Below, piece after piece: positions 24,684-34,886 of a stretch of DNA of 64,000 nucleotides. This stretch comes from Streptomyces sp. NBC_01428 (GTDB taxonomy: Bacteria; Actinomycetota; Actinomycetes; Streptomycetales; Streptomycetaceae), in NCBI RefSeq assembly GCF_036231965.1, contig NZ_CP109499.1, positions 682,001-746,000 on the forward strand. The letters are read 5' to 3'. The notes below the pieces were generated by a model. It worked only from the letters and a program-made list of their open reading frames with translations, was not told the origin of the DNA and made no database searches. Each line of letters begins with the position of its first letter. Position 1 is the first letter of the stretch. The translations under genes were made by a program, and so were the position numbers.

Positions 24684-26047
24684 CGGGTGGTTTCCGTTTC
24701 TTGCGGGGCGCGACGGCGGCCGTAGGCGCGCAGGGCAGGCAGGGAGAGCAGCATGAGCAGGGCGGGGACCAGGCTGAAGCCGAGGAGGATGCCGGTCCGC
24801 GCGGTGGCGGTCTGGGCGACCGGGTGGTCCAGGGTGGAGGACACGAAGCCGGTGGCGGCGAGGGCGATCGAGTAGGCGCCGGGTCCGGCGGCCAGGCCGA
24901 AGGTCTCTCCGGCCGTCCAGAGCCCGGTGAACGCGCCGGACTGCACCTGGCCCGTCCTGGCGCTGTCGGCGTGCACGGTGTCGGGCAGCAGGGCGAGGGG
25001 AAGGACCTGGAGGGCCGCGTAGCAGATGCCGAGCAGCGCGCAGAGGGCGAGCGTCGCGGTGACCGCCGCGGTGCCGCTTCCGCTGCCGGCGGCGGGCAAC
25101 AGGGCTGCCGCGCCGAGGGCGTAGCCGCAGGTGGCGACCGTGAGGCAGCGCAGTCGGCCCCAGCGTCCGGCGGCCTTGGCCCACAGGGGGACGGCGACGG
25201 CGCTCGGCGCGACCAGGCAGACGAAGAGCACCGAGGTGAGGCCGTAGCCGCCGAGCCGGTAGGTGGCGACGTACGGTGCGGCGGCCAGCATGATGGCGAC
25301 GGCGGCGGCCTGGAGGACGAACGAGGCAAGGAGTGCGAAGAAGGCGCGGTTTCCCCGTGCGGTGCGGAACGCCGCGACCAGGCCGAGGGGTTCGGGTCCG
25401 GGGTGTGAGCGCACCCAGCGGGTCCCGAGGGCGGGGACGAGCAGGACGGCCGCGATGACCAGGCCCACGGTCAGCGCCATCACCGCGTACCCGGTCCGGC
25501 CGCCGCCCGCGGCGCCGACCAGGAGGGGAGCCGCGCCGCCGGCTATCAGGATCCCCAGGGTCAGGAAGACGATCCGCCACACCATGATCCGGGTGCGGGC
25601 CGCCGGGACGGAGGACATCTCGGTGGGCAGGGCGACGTAGGGCACCTGGAAGAGGGCGAAGGCGCTGGCGGCCAGGACGAAGGTGACGGCCACCCAGATC
25701 GCCGCGCCGCCGCCGGTCGTCGGCGAGAGGAACATCGCGGCGAAGGCCGCGGGAAGGGCGAGTGCGCCGGCGACGAGGAGCCGGGTCCGTCGGCCGGTGC
25801 GGACGGCTTCCCGGTCGCTGGCCGCGCCGACGAGGGGGTTGAAGACGGCGTCCCACGCCTTGGGCAGCGCGACGACCAGGCCGGCGATTCCGGCGGGGAC
25901 GGCGAGTGCGTCGGTCATGAAGTAGAGCAGCAACAGGCCGGGGACGGTGGCGAACAGGCCGGTGCCGACGGAGCCGAGGCCGTAGACGAGGAGCCGTCGC
26001 CGGGTGAGTTCGCCGGCGGCTGCCGTAGGGAGCGCGACGGTCGTCAT
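24680..26047 (-). CDS. MFS transporter, GPH (glycoside-pentoside-hexuronide:cation symporter)-like
   Basis: The 455-residue protein has twelve predicted membrane helices. The N-terminal FMTDALAVPAGIAGLVVALPKAWDAVFNPLVGAASDR near 40-75 is the GPH/MelB-type motif with its helix 2 aspartates. FALFQVPYVALPTEMS near 125-140 is another GPH landmark, and helix-rich repeats follow to the end. GPH symporters usually take up sugars or related small molecules with sodium or protons. ATG 26047 overlaps the TetR stop and its own stop overlaps the decarboxylase start, giving a three-gene coupled operon. The combination with an amino-compound decarboxylase makes the substrate hard to guess. Confidence 0.88.
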   Translation of the reverse strand: MTTVALPTAAAGELTRRRLLVYGLGSVGTGLFATVPGLLLLYFMTDALAVPAGIAGLVVALPKAWDAVFNPLVGAASDREAVRTGRRTRLLVAGALALPAAFAAMFLSPTTGGGAAIWVAVTFVLAASAFALFQVPYVALPTEMSSVPAARTRIMVWRIVFLTLGILIAGGAAPLLVGAAGGGRTGYAVMALTVGLVIAAVLLVPALGTRWVRSHPGPEPLGLVAAFRTARGNRAFFALLASFVLQAAAVAIMLAAAPYVATYRLGGYGLTSVLFVCLVAPSAVAVPLWAKAAGRWGRLRCLTVATCGYALGAAALLPAAGSGSGTAAVTATLALCALLGICYAALQVLPLALLPDTVHADSARTGQVQSGAFTGLWTAGETFGLAAGPGAYSIALAATGFVSSTLDHPVAQTATARTGILLGFSLVPALLMLLSLPALRAYGRRRAPQETETTR

Positions 26048-26703
26048 CCGTGCTCCGGGTCGTTCGGTGCCGGGGTGCCGAGGCCCAGATCGCGCAGGAC
26101 GAGAGCGCGCAGGTGGGCGCGGAAGCGCGGGACCTCGGCACGGACGGCGGAGCGGCAGAAGCCGTGCGTGCTCCAGAGCACGGTCCATACGGTCATCTCG
26201 ACGTCGGCGGGCACGGCGGACACGTCCGGCAGTGCGGCCAGGGCCTCGCCGACCGTGTCGCGGACGGAGTCGATGAGGGGGCGCGCGTAGGACGCCTCCA
26301 GGTCGGCGAACTCGGCGGCGTCCGCGAGCCAGCGGCGCATCCACAGGGCGGGGATGTGCGGCTGGTCGAGGCAGAAGTCCAGGTACCGGTCGACGAGTCC
26401 GGTGACGGCCGCGGCCGGATCGGTGGGGGCGAGCGTCCGGAAGGTCCGCAGCGCGTCCGCCAGTACCCGTTGTTCGGCGAGGTGGGCGCGCAGCATGACC
26501 TCGCGGTACAGGTCCGGCTTTCCGCCGACGTGGTAGGCGACGGTGGCCATGTTCAGGCCGGCTTCCGCGGCGATGCGCCGGGTGCTGGTGCCGTCGTATC
26601 CGTGGTCGGCGAAGAGGGCGGTGGCGGCGGCGACGATGCGTTCGCGGCTGGCGTCGGAGGGCGCCGGTGCGGCGGCCGGTGAGGCGGGTGGCGACTCGGG
26701 CAT
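26044..26703 (-). CDS. TetR family transcriptional regulator, first gene of the decarboxylase operon
   Basis: This 219-residue protein has an N-terminal TetR DNA-binding domain (ASRERIVAAATALFADHGYDGTSTRRIAAEAGLNMATVAYHVGGKPDLYREVM at about 18-70). The C-terminal ligand domain contains LDFCLDQPHIPALWMRRWLAD, typical of the CerR/YbiH subgroup with a C-terminal domain of DUF1956 type. I prefer ATG 26703 to 26739 because the family starts with a short acidic leader. The 14-base perfect palindrome 26735-26748, 32 bases upstream, is probably its own operator. Confidence 0.9.
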   Translation of the reverse strand: MPESPPASPAAAPAPSDASRERIVAAATALFADHGYDGTSTRRIAAEAGLNMATVAYHVGGKPDLYREVMLRAHLAEQRVLADALRTFRTLAPTDPAAAVTGLVDRYLDFCLDQPHIPALWMRRWLADAAEFADLEASYARPLIDSVRDTVGEALAALPDVSAVPADVEMTVWTVLWSTHGFCRSAVRAEVPRFRAHLRALVLRDLGLGTPAPNDPEHG

Positions 26704-26734
26704 GGCGGGGAGACTACGCGGCCGGGACCTCTCA

Positions 26735-26748
26735 ATCAATCGATTGAT
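26735..26748. promoter_or_regulatory. TetR operator candidate (perfect palindrome)
   Basis: ATCAATCGATTGAT reads the same on both strands and is strikingly AT-rich for this genome. It lies 32 bases before the TetR gene start, a common position and sequence style for TetR-family operators. Binding by the adjacent regulator is inferred. Confidence 0.6.
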
Positions 26749-26803
26749 GGAGACAGGTTCGACGACCTCGGCGCGGGCGGCCTGTACGGACGACGGCCCC
26801 CGC

Positions 26804-26833
26804 GGGCGGGGCGGCCGAGGGGCCGCCCCGCCC
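26804..26833. terminator. Strong hairpin terminator, end of serine hydrolase transcript
   Basis: The arms GGGCGGGGCGGCC (26804-26816) and GGCCGCCCCGCCC (26821-26833) are perfectly complementary over 13 bases with a GAGG loop. It is 97 bases beyond the stop of the minus-strand serine hydrolase gene and upstream of the TetR operator, so it insulates the two transcripts. Confidence 0.65.
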
Positions 26834-26929
26834 GAAGGGGCCGCTGGGCACCGGACTCACCGATCCGGCGCTCGGTCCGAGCCGGGGCCGGCACCGCGGG
26901 GTGGGCGGACCGGCCTCGGCTCGTCCGTG

Positions 26930-28153
26930 TCACCGGGTCTGCGGCGACAGTGGCTTGAGGGCGACCGAACCGTCGTAGACGTTCTTCGGGGTGATGACGC
27001 TCGTGACCGCCCGGGCGAGGAGGGTGGACGGCTCCTGGCCCTGGTACGTGATGTCGGTGTTGATCAGGATGACCAGGGTGGCCTTCTGCGAGGGCAGGTA
27101 GACGGTCACGCTCTCGTAGCCGGGGATGGAACCGTTGTGCCCGATCCAGCCGTTGGCGTTGAAGATGCCGAGGCCGTAGCTCAGGCCCGGGAAGCCGGTC
27201 GGCAGGGTCTTCAGCCGCTGCGCCTGGGTCTTCGGGCTGAGCAGCTCACCGGTGGCGACGATCTTCGCCCAGCGCCGCAGGTCGTGCAGGTTCGAGATCA
27301 TCGCACCGGCGGTCCAGCCCCAACTGGGGTTCCAGTTGGTGGAGTTGGTCACCTCGCCGTTCAGTGTCTGGTTGGTGTAGCCCTGCGCGTGCGGCTTGGG
27401 GAACCAGGCGTTGCTCGGGAGCAGCGTGTGGTGCAGGTGGGACGGGTGGAGTACCTGCTTGTCGATGAAGTCGACGGCGCTGGTGCGGGCGACCTTCTCG
27501 ATCACGAGCCCGAGCAGGATCAGGTTGGTGTTGGAGTACTGGAACTGTGTGCCGGGCGCGAAGGTGTTCTTGTGCTTGAAGCCGTAGGCGAGCACCTGGC
27601 GCGGGGTGAACGAACGGCTCGGATCGCTGAGCAGGGTGTGGATGAAGTCCGCGTCGGCGGTGTACGGGAACAGGCCGCTGCGCATCTCGGCGAGTTGGCG
27701 CAGGGTGATGTGGCGGCCGTTCGGAACGCCCCGTACGTACTGGGAGATCGGGTCGTCCAGGCCGAGGCGGTGGTCGTCGACGAGCTTGAGCAGCGCGGTG
27801 ACGGTGAACGTCTTCGTCTCGCTGCCGATCCGCGAGTAGAAGTCGGTCCTCATCGGCTTGCGCGTGGCGGTGTCGGCGATGCCGGTCGCGCGGACGTAGC
27901 AGCCCTTGCCGGGCATCCACACCCCGACGACGACGCCGGGAATGGAGGCCTGCTTGCGGACGTCCGCGACGGCCTTGTCCAGCCGGGCGTTCGTCTTCCG
28001 GCCGAGACCGCCCTGCGGGCAGTCGACGCCGTCCGGCCGGTCGACGGCCGCGGTGCGGGGGGCCGCCGTGGCGGGCACCACCGCCATGGGGGCCAGCACC
28101 GACGCCGCGAGCACTGCTGCGGCGACGAGTCGGCGGGAGGGGGTACGTCGCAT
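26930..28153 (-). CDS. Secreted serine hydrolase, beta-lactamase/D-Ala-D-Ala carboxypeptidase family
   Basis: The 407-residue precursor has a Sec signal peptide (MRRTPSRRLVAAAVLAASVLAPM with cleavage near ATA-AP, residue 31). The class C/DD-peptidase fold follows. The SxxK motif SETK holds nucleophile Ser111 and Lys114, the YxN motif is YSN near 217, and the third-position motif HNGS near 335. It would act on peptidoglycan peptides or ester/amide substrates outside the cell. A transpeptidase-like esterase is possible; a true beta-lactamase is less likely. ATG 28153 has GAGGTG upstream. Confidence 0.9.
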   Translation of the reverse strand: MRRTPSRRLVAAAVLAASVLAPMAVVPATAAPRTAAVDRPDGVDCPQGGLGRKTNARLDKAVADVRKQASIPGVVVGVWMPGKGCYVRATGIADTATRKPMRTDFYSRIGSETKTFTVTALLKLVDDHRLGLDDPISQYVRGVPNGRHITLRQLAEMRSGLFPYTADADFIHTLLSDPSRSFTPRQVLAYGFKHKNTFAPGTQFQYSNTNLILLGLVIEKVARTSAVDFIDKQVLHPSHLHHTLLPSNAWFPKPHAQGYTNQTLNGEVTNSTNWNPSWGWTAGAMISNLHDLRRWAKIVATGELLSPKTQAQRLKTLPTGFPGLSYGLGIFNANGWIGHNGSIPGYESVTVYLPSQKATLVILINTDITYQGQEPSTLLARAVTSVITPKNVYDGSVALKPLSPQTR

Positions 28154-28469
28154 GTCGGGGCACCTCTTCCAGTTCAGGGGTGAGAGCTGTGGGGGCAAGC
28201 GTCACCATCCGGCCCGTGGGTGGAGCCTCCGGCCGGTCCGCGTACCGTCGAGTCCACTCGTTCGGAGCCAGGTGGGCGGCCGGTTGCGGTCCCCGTCGGC
28301 GGGCCCACATCTCGGGACGGCCACAGCTTCTGCCTCTTCGGGCGGCGGGCCGATGGCGGTGTGCGCGGGGCGATACTGTTGCCGTGCGTCAAATGTCTTG
28401 GCGCCCGGCGGTCCGATCGCCGTCGTCGCGCCCGTGGGACACGGGCGTGGGGGGACAGGGGAACGCCGG
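28154..28469. other. Divergent intergenic region, serine hydrolase and PP2C genes
   Basis: These 316 bases separate two outward-facing genes. Only GC-rich unstructured sequence is visible, with no recognisable operator. Open frames here continue from the downstream phosphatase frame without similarity, so I treat them as non-coding. Confidence 0.3.
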
Positions 28470-29810
28470 ATGCAGGATGTCGAATTCGCCGCTGGGCTGC
28501 GCCCCGACGGTCTGCCGGCGGCGTTGTCCGATCCGAGGCGACTCGCCGCGGTGGAGGCGACCGGCCTGCTGGACACCGGTCCCGAGGAGGCCTTCGAGGA
28601 CCTGGCGCGGCTCGCCGGAGCGGTGACCGGCTGCGGACGCGCCTTCATCACGCTCGTCGACGACCACCGCTCGTTCTGGAAGTCCTGTGTCGGCGTGCCG
28701 GCCCAACGCGTGAACGAGCGGCAGAGTTCCGTACGGGACAGCCTCTGCTACTTCCTGGTCGGGCTGGCCGGGGATCCGTTCGTCGTCGAGGACGCGGCGT
28801 CGGATCCACGGACCCGTGACCACCCGGCGGTCGTCCCGATGAAGATCGGCGCCTGGGCGGGGTATCCCATCCTCGGGCCGGGTGGGCACGTGCTGGGCAG
28901 CCTGTGCGTGATCGACGACAGTCCGCACGTCTGGCGGCCCTCGGAGCTCGGCTCCCTCGCGACCATGGCCCGCGCGGTGAGCAACGAGATCAACATGCGC
29001 ACCTCGCTGGCGACCGTTCAGGACGCCCTCGCCACCGCCCAGGAAGCGCTGGAGCAGTCCAACACGCTCGCCCGCAGCCTGCAGGACAGCCTGCTGCCTC
29101 CGACCCTCCAGCAGGTGCCGGGGCTGGAGGCGGCCGCGTCCTATCTGCCCGCGGCCGGCGGCACGACCGTGATCGGTGACTTCTTCGACCTCTTCCACGC
29201 GAAGGGGCCCTGGTGGTGCACGGTGATGGGTGACGTGTGCGGCAAGGGCGTCGAGGCGGCGAAGGTCACCGCCCTCGCCCGCTACACCCTGCGCGCCGAG
29301 GCGAGCCAGCACCTGTCGCCGGCCACCGTCTTCGAGCACCTGAACTCGGCGCTCATCGAGCAGCGCAAGGGCGAACGGTTCCTGACCGCCGTGTACGCCA
29401 CGTTCCGCCTCACGCCGGGCGGTCTCTCCGGCCGGCTCTGCACCGCGGGCCATCCCCCGGCCCTGATCCGCCGGGCGAACGGCCGCGTGCAGGAGGTCGG
29501 CCGGCACGGCAGCCTGCTCGGTGTCCTGCCCCATGTCGCCCTGGCCGACGTGCGGTTCCGGCTGGGTCCGGGCGACGCCCTGCTCCTCTACACCGACGGC
29601 GCCACCGACGCCCGCGCCCGCCGTACCGCGGCACCTCGCGAGCGCCCGATGTTCGGGGAGGACGCACTGGCCGCGGCCCTGGCCGAGTGTCACGACCTCG
29701 ACGCGCAGGGCATCATCACCCGCCTCGGTTCGCTGCTCGCCGAGCACAGCGGCAACTGGGCGAGTGACGACACCGCCCTGCTGGTGCTGCGGGTGCCCGA
29801 GCGGGACTGA
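28470..29810 (+). CDS. GAF domain PP2C-type (SpoIIE) serine/threonine phosphatase
   Basis: This 446-residue phosphatase has an N-terminal GAF sensor at about 20-165 (LARLAGAVTGCGRAFITLVDDHRSFWKS, DSLCYFLV, GYPILGPGGHVLGSLCVID). A coiled-coil linker follows at about 170-200 (ALATAQEALEQSNTLARSLQDSLLPP). The SpoIIE/PP2C catalytic domain runs from about 205, with metal-binding aspartates in GDFFDLF, MGDVCGKG, YTDGATDAR and SDDTALLVL. Such enzymes dephosphorylate anti-anti-sigma factors (RsbV type) and so control SigB/SigF-class sigma factors, two of which lie in this window. No kinase domain is attached. ATG 28470 was chosen because homologues begin near there. Confidence 0.92.
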   Translation: MQDVEFAAGLRPDGLPAALSDPRRLAAVEATGLLDTGPEEAFEDLARLAGAVTGCGRAFITLVDDHRSFWKSCVGVPAQRVNERQSSVRDSLCYFLVGLAGDPFVVEDAASDPRTRDHPAVVPMKIGAWAGYPILGPGGHVLGSLCVIDDSPHVWRPSELGSLATMARAVSNEINMRTSLATVQDALATAQEALEQSNTLARSLQDSLLPPTLQQVPGLEAAASYLPAAGGTTVIGDFFDLFHAKGPWWCTVMGDVCGKGVEAAKVTALARYTLRAEASQHLSPATVFEHLNSALIEQRKGERFLTAVYATFRLTPGGLSGRLCTAGHPPALIRRANGRVQEVGRHGSLLGVLPHVALADVRFRLGPGDALLLYTDGATDARARRTAAPRERPMFGEDALAAALAECHDLDAQGIITRLGSLLAEHSGNWASDDTALLVLRVPERD

Positions 29811-29991
29811 GCGCCGCCCGGCGGGAGCCTCCCGGGACCGTCGACCCTTCGGCCGCGGGAACGCGGTGCGGAGGGTGGCGGGGCACGCCTCAACGGGCGC
29901 GATCTCGGGGGAAATCGGGAATGAAGTCGCCGTGGCCGGGTGTTGACCACCCCCGTCCGACTCTCCTGCCTCCGGGAAGAAGGCCAGGCCC

Positions 29992-30993
29992 ATGACGTAC
30001 CCGCCGACCACGATGCGTACCGTCCGGCTCACGGGCCCCGGGCCCGTGGACAACCTGCGCCTCACCACCCTGCCGCTCCCTCCCGAGCGGGACGGCTGGG
30101 TGCGGATCCGGGTCGAGGCGTTCGGGCTCAACCGCTCGGAGCTGAAGCTGCGACTGGGCGTGAGCGTGGGGGTCAGCTTTCCGCGCGTACCGGGGATCGA
30201 GGCCGTGGGCACCGTCGACTCCGCTCCGGACGGCTGCGGGCTGGTGCCCGGCCAGAAGGTCGTGGCGATGATGGGCGACATGGGACGCACCTACGACGGG
30301 GGCTACGCCGAGTACACGTCGGTGCCGTTGTCCCAGGTCATCCCCGTCGACACCGATCTGCCCTGGGAGGTGCTGGGTGCCCTGCCGGAGATGGTGCAGA
30401 CCGCGTACGGCTCGCTGACCGTCGGACTGGACCTGCGGCCCGGCCAGTCCGTGCTGATCCGCGGCGGCACCTCCTCGGTCGGTCTGGCGGCCGCCGCGCT
30501 GGCCGGCTGGCGGGGCGCCACCGTGCTGTCCACGACCCGGCGCGCCGACCGTCTCGGTCTGCTGAAGGAGCGCGGCGTCGACCACCCGATCCTCGACACC
30601 GGTGAGGTCGCGCCGTCGGTGCGCGCGCTGTATCCCGGCGGGGTCGACGCGGCTCTCGATCTCGTCGGCACACCGACTCTTCCCGACACCCTGCGCGCGG
30701 TGCGCGTGCACGGGACGGTCTGCTTCGGCGGCAGCCTGTCGAACCAGTGGACGGTGCGGGACTTCTCCCCGAACGAGTACCTGCCGAAGGGGGTACGGCT
30801 GTCGGGCTATTTCGGCGACGCGGGGGACCTGCCGCGGGAGGTGTTCCAGGAGATCCTCGACGCGGTCGCGGGAGGCCGGCTGGACTTCCCGGTGGACCGC
30901 GTCTACGACGGCCTCGAGCAGGTGGCCCGGGCGCACGACGACATGGAGCACGACCGCGCCACCGGCAAGCTCGTGGTCCGCGTCCGGCACTGA
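29992..30993 (+). CDS. Zinc-type MDR alcohol dehydrogenase/quinone reductase family oxidoreductase
   Basis: The 333-residue protein has a GroES-like fold at about 1-125 ([46 protein letters not shown]). A Rossmann domain follows with [28 protein letters not shown] near 155-182. The catalytic zinc ligands are not conserved (NRSE instead of CG.D), so it is a quinone-oxidoreductase-type member using NADPH without zinc. The C-terminal [31 protein letters not shown] is standard. It converges with rox. It is distinct from the MDR enzyme at 10487. Confidence 0.87.
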   Translation: MTYPPTTMRTVRLTGPGPVDNLRLTTLPLPPERDGWVRIRVEAFGLNRSELKLRLGVSVGVSFPRVPGIEAVGTVDSAPDGCGLVPGQKVVAMMGDMGRTYDGGYAEYTSVPLSQVIPVDTDLPWEVLGALPEMVQTAYGSLTVGLDLRPGQSVLIRGGTSSVGLAAAALAGWRGATVLSTTRRADRLGLLKERGVDHPILDTGEVAPSVRALYPGGVDAALDLVGTPTLPDTLRAVRVHGTVCFGGSLSNQWTVRDFSPNEYLPKGVRLSGYFGDAGDLPREVFQEILDAVAGGRLDFPVDRVYDGLEQVARAHDDMEHDRATGKLVVRVRH

Positions 30994-31008
30994 GTGCGGC
31001 GAGCCCGC

Positions 31009-32466
<1,458 letters not shown>

Positions 32467-32531
32467 TCAGGTATTCGACCGAGGGCGCAAAACGGCACGT
32501 TCCGGGGTCGGTCGAGGATTGTGCCGCAGGT

Positions 32532-32556
32532 GGGGGGCCTTGCCGCAAGGCCCCCC
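32532..32556. promoter_or_regulatory. Rifamycin-associated element (RAE)-like inverted repeat upstream of rox
   Basis: The arms GGGGGGCCTTGC (32532-32543) and GCAAGGCCCCCC (32545-32556) are perfectly complementary around one base. The core resembles the GGGGCTTGC/GCAAGCCCC-type RAE described upstream of rifamycin-inactivation genes in actinobacteria. It sits about 100 bases upstream of rox, where it would make expression inducible by rifamycins. Confidence 0.75.
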
Positions 32557-32769
32557 GTGCGCTATACGTTGAGAGTGGAAAGGGGTGAGCACTCCCCCGT
32601 TCCCCGCGGGTGACCACTCCCCCGCTCGCTCGCCCTCCACAACCACCCCCGGGCCTCTGCGTACCCTCCAGCCGGCGCGCCCGGGCACAGGTCGACGGGC
32701 CGACGACCCCCGTAAAGCCACAGGTTCAGACACCGAGAAAAGGTCGACCAAAAAGAAAAGCAACAAATA

Positions 32770-32798
32770 TTGACGCAATCGACCAGCGCGCGTAACTT
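32770..32798 (+). promoter_or_regulatory. Vegetative-type promoter of the arabinofuranosidase gene
   Basis: TTGACG (32770-32775) and TAACTT (32793-32798) are 17 bases apart, a good SigA/HrdB-like promoter, inside an unusually A-rich patch (32735-32770). The predicted leader is about 70 bases and ends with GGGAG before the ATG at 32877. The remainder of 32557-32769 shows no other feature. Confidence 0.6.
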
Positions 32799-32876
32799 CC
32801 GACCCAGTCGTCAGGCGGCCCGAACTCGGCTGCCCCGAGGGCGAGTTGTAGCTCCATCCTCCACCTGGGAGCACAT

Positions 32877-34769
32877 ATGCGCAGAAAAAGATCTGCCCTC
32901 TCGCGTCTCTTCCCCTGGTCGGCGGCCTCGCCGACGTCTCGACTGCGCCGGGCACTGATGTCCGTCGCCGCCGCCACCGGTCTCCTGGTCACCGTGATCG
33001 TCGGACTTCCCGGCGTCGCGCAGGCCGCGGGATCACAACCCTGCGACATCTACGCCGGCGCGGGCACTCCCTGCGTCGCGGCGCACAGCACGACCCGGGC
33101 CCTGTTCTCCGCGTACAACGGCCCGCTCTACCAGGTCACCCGCGCGTCCGACGGCGCCACCGCCGACATCGGGCTGCTGTCGACGGGCGGCTACGCCAAC
33201 GCCGGTCAGCAGGACGCCTTCTGCGCCTCCACCACGTGCAGCATCTCCAAGGTGTACGACCAGACGTCCCGGCACAACGACCTGTTCCCCGGTCCGGCGG
33301 GCACCGCCGGGATGGGCGCGGACCGGGGCGCCGACGCGAGCGAACTGTCCGTCACGGCGGGCGGCCACAAGGTGTACGGCATCTGGATCTCCCCCGGCGT
33401 CGGCTACCGCTCGCACGGCGCCGCGTCCGGCACCGCCGTCAACGGCCAGGCCGAAGGTGCCTACATGGTGGCCAGCGGCACCCATGTCGGGTCCGCGTGC
33501 TGCTTCGACTACGGCAACGCGGAGGCGACCCCGGCCGACACCGGCAACGGTCACATGGACGCCGTGTCCATCGCGACCACCTGCTACTTCGCCCCGTGCA
33601 GCGGTTCCGGACCCTGGATCGAGGCCGACCTGGAGAACGGCATGTTCCAGGGCGACAACGGCTCCAACACCGCGAACAAGGGCAACAACAGCGCGTACGT
33701 GACGGCCGTCCTCAAGAACAACGGACAGACGACGTACGCCCTGAAGGGCGGCAACTCCCAGTCGGGCGGCCTGACGACGTGGTGGGACGGGGCCCTGCCG
33801 TCACGGGGCGGCTACCGGCCGATGCAGCAGGAGGGCGGCATCATCCTGGGCACTGGCGGTGACAACAGCAACTGGAACATGGGCACGTTCTTCGAGGGCG
33901 TCATGGTCTCCGGCTATCCGACCGACGCCGCCGAGAACGCCGTGCAGGCGAATATCGTCTCCGTCGGTTACGCCGGCCAGACCAACGTGCCGAACGGCCC
34001 GCAGGGAACCATCACGGGGCCGGGCAACCAGTGCGTCGACGTCGCCGCGGACGACACCGGGGTGAACGGCGCCGCCGTCGCCCTGTGGAACTGTCAGTCG
34101 TACGCCGAGGACCAGCACTGGTCGCACTTCGCCAACGGATCCCTCGTGACCATCGGCCGCTGCCTGGACATCGTCGGGAACGGCACCGCCAACGGCGCCC
34201 AGGTCGAGCTCTGGGACTGCAACGGGGTGGGCGGCCAGAAGTGGGTGCAGCGCGCCGACGGCTCGCTGTTCAACCCCCAGTCGGGCCGCTGCCTGGACTC
34301 GCCCGACGGCGCCACGGCCAACGGCACCCGGCTGCGGATCTGGGACTGCAACGGGTCCGCCGCCCAGAGGTTCACCGTCAACGCGGGCGCGCCCGTCGTG
34401 GGTCCGGGCGCCACCTGCGCCGACGTGGCCGGCGACGACAACGGGTCCAACGGCACCGCCGTACAGCTGTGGGGCTGTCAGTCGTACGCGGTCGACCAGC
34501 ACTGGTTCCACAGCTCGGACGGCCGGCTGCACACGCTGGGCCGCTGCCTGGACATCGTCGGGAACGGCACCGCCAACGGCACCCAGGTCGAACTCTGGGA
34601 CTGCAACGCGGCCGGCGGTCAGGTCTGGCAGCAACAGACGGACGGATCGCTGCGCAACCCGCAGTCGGGCCGCTGCCTGGACTCGCCCAACGGCACGACG
34701 GCGAACGGCACCCGCCTGCAGATCTGGGACTGCAACGGAGCCGCCGCCCAGAAGTTCGCACTGGGCTGA
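32877..34769 (+). CDS. Secreted GH54-type alpha-L-arabinofuranosidase with two ricin-B lectin modules
   Basis: The 630-residue precursor has a long basic-start signal peptide ending near residue 47 (GVAQA-AGS). The catalytic domain at about 48-370 is AbfB/GH54-like: CDIYAGAGTPCVAAHSTTRA, CCFDYGNAEATPADTGNGHMDA, the DLENGMF motif bearing the probable nucleophile glutamate, and GTGGDNSN with the probable acid/base aspartate. Two adjacent ricin-type beta-trefoil modules follow at about 380-500 and 510-630, each with repeated QxW-like units and paired cysteines. It should release arabinose from arabinoxylan or arabinan in plant debris. Fungal GH54 enzymes carry CBM42 instead, so the lectin tail is a different solution. 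Signal and domain calls are confident; the substrate is from family knowledge. Confidence 0.9.
   Translation: MRRKRSALSRLFPWSAASPTSRLRRALMSVAAATGLLVTVIVGLPGVAQAAGSQPCDIYAGAGTPCVAAHSTTRALFSAYNGPLYQVTRASDGATADIGLLSTGGYANAGQQDAFCASTTCSISKVYDQTSRHNDLFPGPAGTAGMGADRGADASELSVTAGGHKVYGIWISPGVGYRSHGAASGTAVNGQAEGAYMVASGTHVGSACCFDYGNAEATPADTGNGHMDAVSIATTCYFAPCSGSGPWIEADLENGMFQGDNGSNTANKGNNSAYVTAVLKNNGQTTYALKGGNSQSGGLTTWWDGALPSRGGYRPMQQEGGIILGTGGDNSNWNMGTFFEGVMVSGYPTDAAENAVQANIVSVGYAGQTNVPNGPQGTITGPGNQCVDVAADDTGVNGAAVALWNCQSYAEDQHWSHFANGSLVTIGRCLDIVGNGTANGAQVELWDCNGVGGQKWVQRADGSLFNPQSGRCLDSPDGATANGTRLRIWDCNGSAAQRFTVNAGAPVVGPGATCADVAGDDNGSNGTAVQLWGCQSYAVDQHWFHSSDGRLHTLGRCLDIVGNGTANGTQVELWDCNAAGGQVWQQQTDGSLRNPQSGRCLDSPNGTTANGTRLQIWDCNGAAAQKFALG
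34023..34766 (+). repeat. Tandem duplication encoding the two ricin-type lectin modules
   Basis: The first copy (about 34023-34376) and the second (about 34405-34766) encode nearly the same protein, for example IVGNGTANG-QVELWDCN in each and NPQSGRCLDSP in each. Several stretches of DNA are identical. The linker is VNAGAPVVGPG-like. The close match suggests a fairly recent duplication or gene conversion. Confidence 0.75.
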
Positions 34770-34886
34770 CCGGCGCCGGTGCACCTCGGTCCGGCCGGAC
34801 CTCCTCGCTTCCGGCCGGACCGTGCATGTCCCCCCACGAAGCCCACGACCCGTCGGCCCGAGCCGCTCGGGTCCGGGAAGCGACCG

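Noticed and set aside
34023..34766. Assembly artefact explaining the near-identical lectin repeats
   Set aside because: The copies differ at many synonymous and non-synonymous positions, so they are real duplicated modules.
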